Below, piece by piece: positions 6,319-7,048 of a stretch of DNA of 7,048 bases. The stretch lies in the NCBI GenBank assembly GCA_030588285.1, contig JAUUYK010000049.1, forward strand, positions 1 to 7,048, given 5' to 3'. The notes beneath the pieces were generated by a model. It saw only the letters and a list, made by a program, of their open reading frames with translations, made no database searches and was not told the origin of the DNA. The position numbers and the translations under genes were made by a program. Position 1 is the stretch's first letter. Every line of letters begins with the position of its first letter. This DNA is from Kiritimatiellales bacterium. Its GTDB lineage: Bacteria; Verrucomicrobiota; Kiritimatiellia; Kiritimatiellales; Pontiellaceae.

Positions 6319-6324
6319 TATAAT
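6319..6324 (+). promoter_or_regulatory. Candidate -10 box for an intergenic transcript
   Basis: A perfect TATAAT lies 50 nt past the nfnB stop. The 17-nt-spaced -35 position (6296-6301, TAATTA) is poor and is covered by an inverted repeat. Transcription would start near 6331 and run into the strong hairpin at 6481-6507, giving an RNA of about 180 nt with no open frame of note. Confidence 0.35.
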
Positions 6325-6330
6325 TCGGAT

Positions 6331-6510
6331 GGAATAAAAAAAAGCAAAAAAACTTTCGCTTTAGAGTAACGTTCCGGAGGTTGCCCTCGTATCCATAAGT
6401 GAAGATCACATTTTAATCTGGGCAAATGCAACAACCCAAAGTGAACCCAAACTCATTCGTTGCGCCCAATTACTCCGAGGAAAGTCCCGCCCACCCAGCG
6501 GGACTTTCTG
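6331..6510 (+). ncRNA. Possible structured small RNA between convergent genes
   Basis: No protein is encoded here. Between the TATAAT box (6319-6324) and the terminator (6481-6507) several helices can be drawn. CGGAG (6375-6379) pairs with CTCCG (6473-6477), and GTTG (6380-6383) with CAAT (6467-6470) can extend it. An alternative arm joins TGGGC (6419-6423) to GCCCA (6464-6468) and GCAAC (6428-6432) to GTTGC (6459-6463), with an AAAT bulge; these two options partly compete for 6467-6470. The arm's loop contains AACCCAAA twice (6433-6440, 6444-6451). The length resembles 6S RNA, but the central bubble is too lopsided to claim that. It could simply be the 3' untranslated region of nfnB. Confidence 0.3.
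6481..6507 (+). terminator. Strong intrinsic terminator, probably bidirectional
   Basis: AAAGTCCCGC (6481-6490) and GCGGGACTTT (6498-6507) form a perfect 10-bp stem around a 7-nt CCACCCA loop. The A-rich and T-rich stem ends flank a GC-rich core, and CTGTTTG follows on the + strand. It lies between convergent genes, so it can stop nfnB or the intergenic transcript on + and back up the end of the - strand gene. The T-tract is short, especially on the - strand. Confidence 0.75.
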
Positions 6511-6538
6511 TTTGCCTGCATACCTCTTTTTAATTCAA

Positions 6539-6569
6539 GGCGCTCATCTATGATGAGGGCGCCCCCTCA
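6539..6569 (-). terminator. Competing hairpins at the 3' end of the PA14 gene
   Basis: GGCGC-TCAT (6539-6547) pairs with ATGA-(GG bulge)-GCGCC (6553-6563). A second helix, TGAGGG (6554-6559) with CCCTCA (6564-6569), uses some of the same bases, so only one can form. The structures start 9 nt beyond the stop of the - strand gene. On that strand the sequence after them is TTGAATT rather than a T-run, so termination efficiency is doubtful; the hairpin may instead protect the mRNA end. Confidence 0.4.
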
Positions 6570-6577
6570 GGGAGATT

Positions 6578-7048
6578 CTATTCAGCATAGCTAAACGTTA
6601 AGATTTCGGTCCCGGCCTTATGTCGATACGAGATCCGATAAGGGTGGTAGCCTGCGGCCAAGCGGATCGTTCCCGACACCTCGGATCCGTCATGTTTGAA
6701 ATCATCGTCGATCACAAGCGCGTCGTGGATACGCAAGTTGGCTCCGGCATCGCTTTTGAGATGAAAGGTATAGTTGCCATCGGTAGGAATCTTAATATAC
6801 CCGCTGTAGAGCACGCCATAATTGGTTTTGCGCGGGCGGATGGAAAGATCCAGTTTTTTTACCGTTCCCGTAGAGACGCTCTTTATTCCCAAGAAATCGG
6901 GTAACCATGGCCAGTCGCCTTCGAACGTGGCGTATTGAATGGTTCCGTCCTTACTGGTCGGATTAGCCACTGCGGGAACATACTCTTTATCGTAAGGTCG
7001 TTTGGCACCTCGACTGGGTCTGCGAATTTGAAGCACCCGATCTTTCAT
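6578..7048 (-). CDS. C-terminal part of a PA14-domain protein, 5' end beyond the window
   Basis: The visible 156 residues end in S-Y-A-E and a TAG stop. From about residue 34 on they form a PA14 domain: Y-A-T-F-E-G-D-W-P-W-L-P-D-F (39-52), a strand with G-Y-I-K-I-P-T-D-G-N-Y-T-F near 83-95, L-K-S-D-A-G-A-N-L-R-I-H, then D-D-D-F and A-G-Y-H-P-Y-R-I-S-Y. PA14 domains are beta-barrel carbohydrate-binding modules attached to glycoside hydrolases, sulfatases, adhesins and other exported enzymes. The first residues (basic, R-R-P-S-R-G-A-K-R-P-Y-D-K) look like the tail of, or linker from, a preceding domain. The ATG exactly at the window edge has no visible upstream ribosome binding site and no signal peptide follows it, so I take it as internal. 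A sulfatase or other polysaccharide-degrading enzyme is plausible but not shown. It is convergent with nfnB. Confidence 0.75.
   Translation of the reverse strand: MKDRVLQIRRPSRGAKRPYDKEYVPAVANPTSKDGTIQYATFEGDWPWLPDFLGIKSVSTGTVKKLDLSIRPRKTNYGVLYSGYIKIPTDGNYTFHLKSDAGANLRIHDALVIDDDFKHDGSEVSGTIRLAAGYHPYRISYRHKAGTEILTFSYAE

Noticed and set aside
6477..6487. GAGGAAAGTCC matches the conserved 5' segment of bacterial RNase P RNA.
   Set aside because: The bases that should follow in RNase P RNA are absent, the downstream DNA is a terminator stem and then a protein gene on the other strand, and there is no room for a 350-400 nt RNA.
7046..7048. ATG at the edge of the window as a true start of the PA14 protein.
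   Set aside because: No signal peptide follows, although PA14 proteins are normally exported, and the first residues look like the end of a preceding domain or linker; the gene probably continues beyond the window.
1..7048. Mobile elements, CRISPR arrays, tRNA or rRNA genes.
   Set aside because: No transposase or integrase, no regularly spaced direct repeats, and no cloverleaf or rRNA signature could be found in the window.

Overview
The window looks like a chromosomal segment from a Gram-negative anaerobe or facultative anaerobe. It encodes a lipoprotein, a Tat-exported ferredoxin, a NapH-type membrane iron-sulfur protein and an NfnAB-type NAD(P)H/ferredoxin enzyme. The base composition is moderate (coding DNA a little above 50% GC by eye), and a PA14 domain of the kind common in PVC-group bacteria ends the window. 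A Verrucomicrobiota/Kiritimatiellota-like host is my best guess, but nothing here proves taxonomy.

Region 1 (1-306) has no gene. It holds a weak terminator-like hairpin, two short palindromes, and a perfect TATAAT box 35 nt before the first start codon.

Region 2 (307-3690) is a tightly packed four-gene + strand operon. In order it encodes an exported Cys-rich beta-propeller (NHL-like), a PhnD/SsuA-type substrate-binding lipoprotein with an unusual Cys cluster, a Tat-signal ferredoxin with sixteen Cys for four [4Fe-4S] clusters (NapG/MauM-like), and a NapH/NosR-type membrane protein with CxxxCP motifs and two cytoplasmic [4Fe-4S] motifs. Genes overlap by 13 nt, are separated by 2 nt, and overlap by 4 nt. 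This looks like an electron-transfer module across the membrane to (or from) the periplasm. No terminal reductase and no ABC permease or ATPase is present, so its substrate is unknown. This is the most interesting part of the window.

Region 3 (3691-3944) is an AT-rich gap. Region 4 (3945-6268) encodes NfnA and NfnB, the two subunits of the cytosolic NADH-dependent reduced ferredoxin:NADP+ oxidoreductase family. They overlap by TTGA, the same junction seen between the last two genes of region 2. They could supply or balance the soluble electron pools that a membrane iron-sulfur module draws on, but no link beyond proximity is visible.

Region 5 (6269-6577) lies between convergent genes. It has a second perfect TATAAT box beside an inverted repeat, a possible structured RNA, a strong 10-bp terminator hairpin and a further pair of competing hairpins. 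Region 6 (6578-7048, - strand) is the C-terminal end of a protein with a PA14 domain, cut by the window edge.
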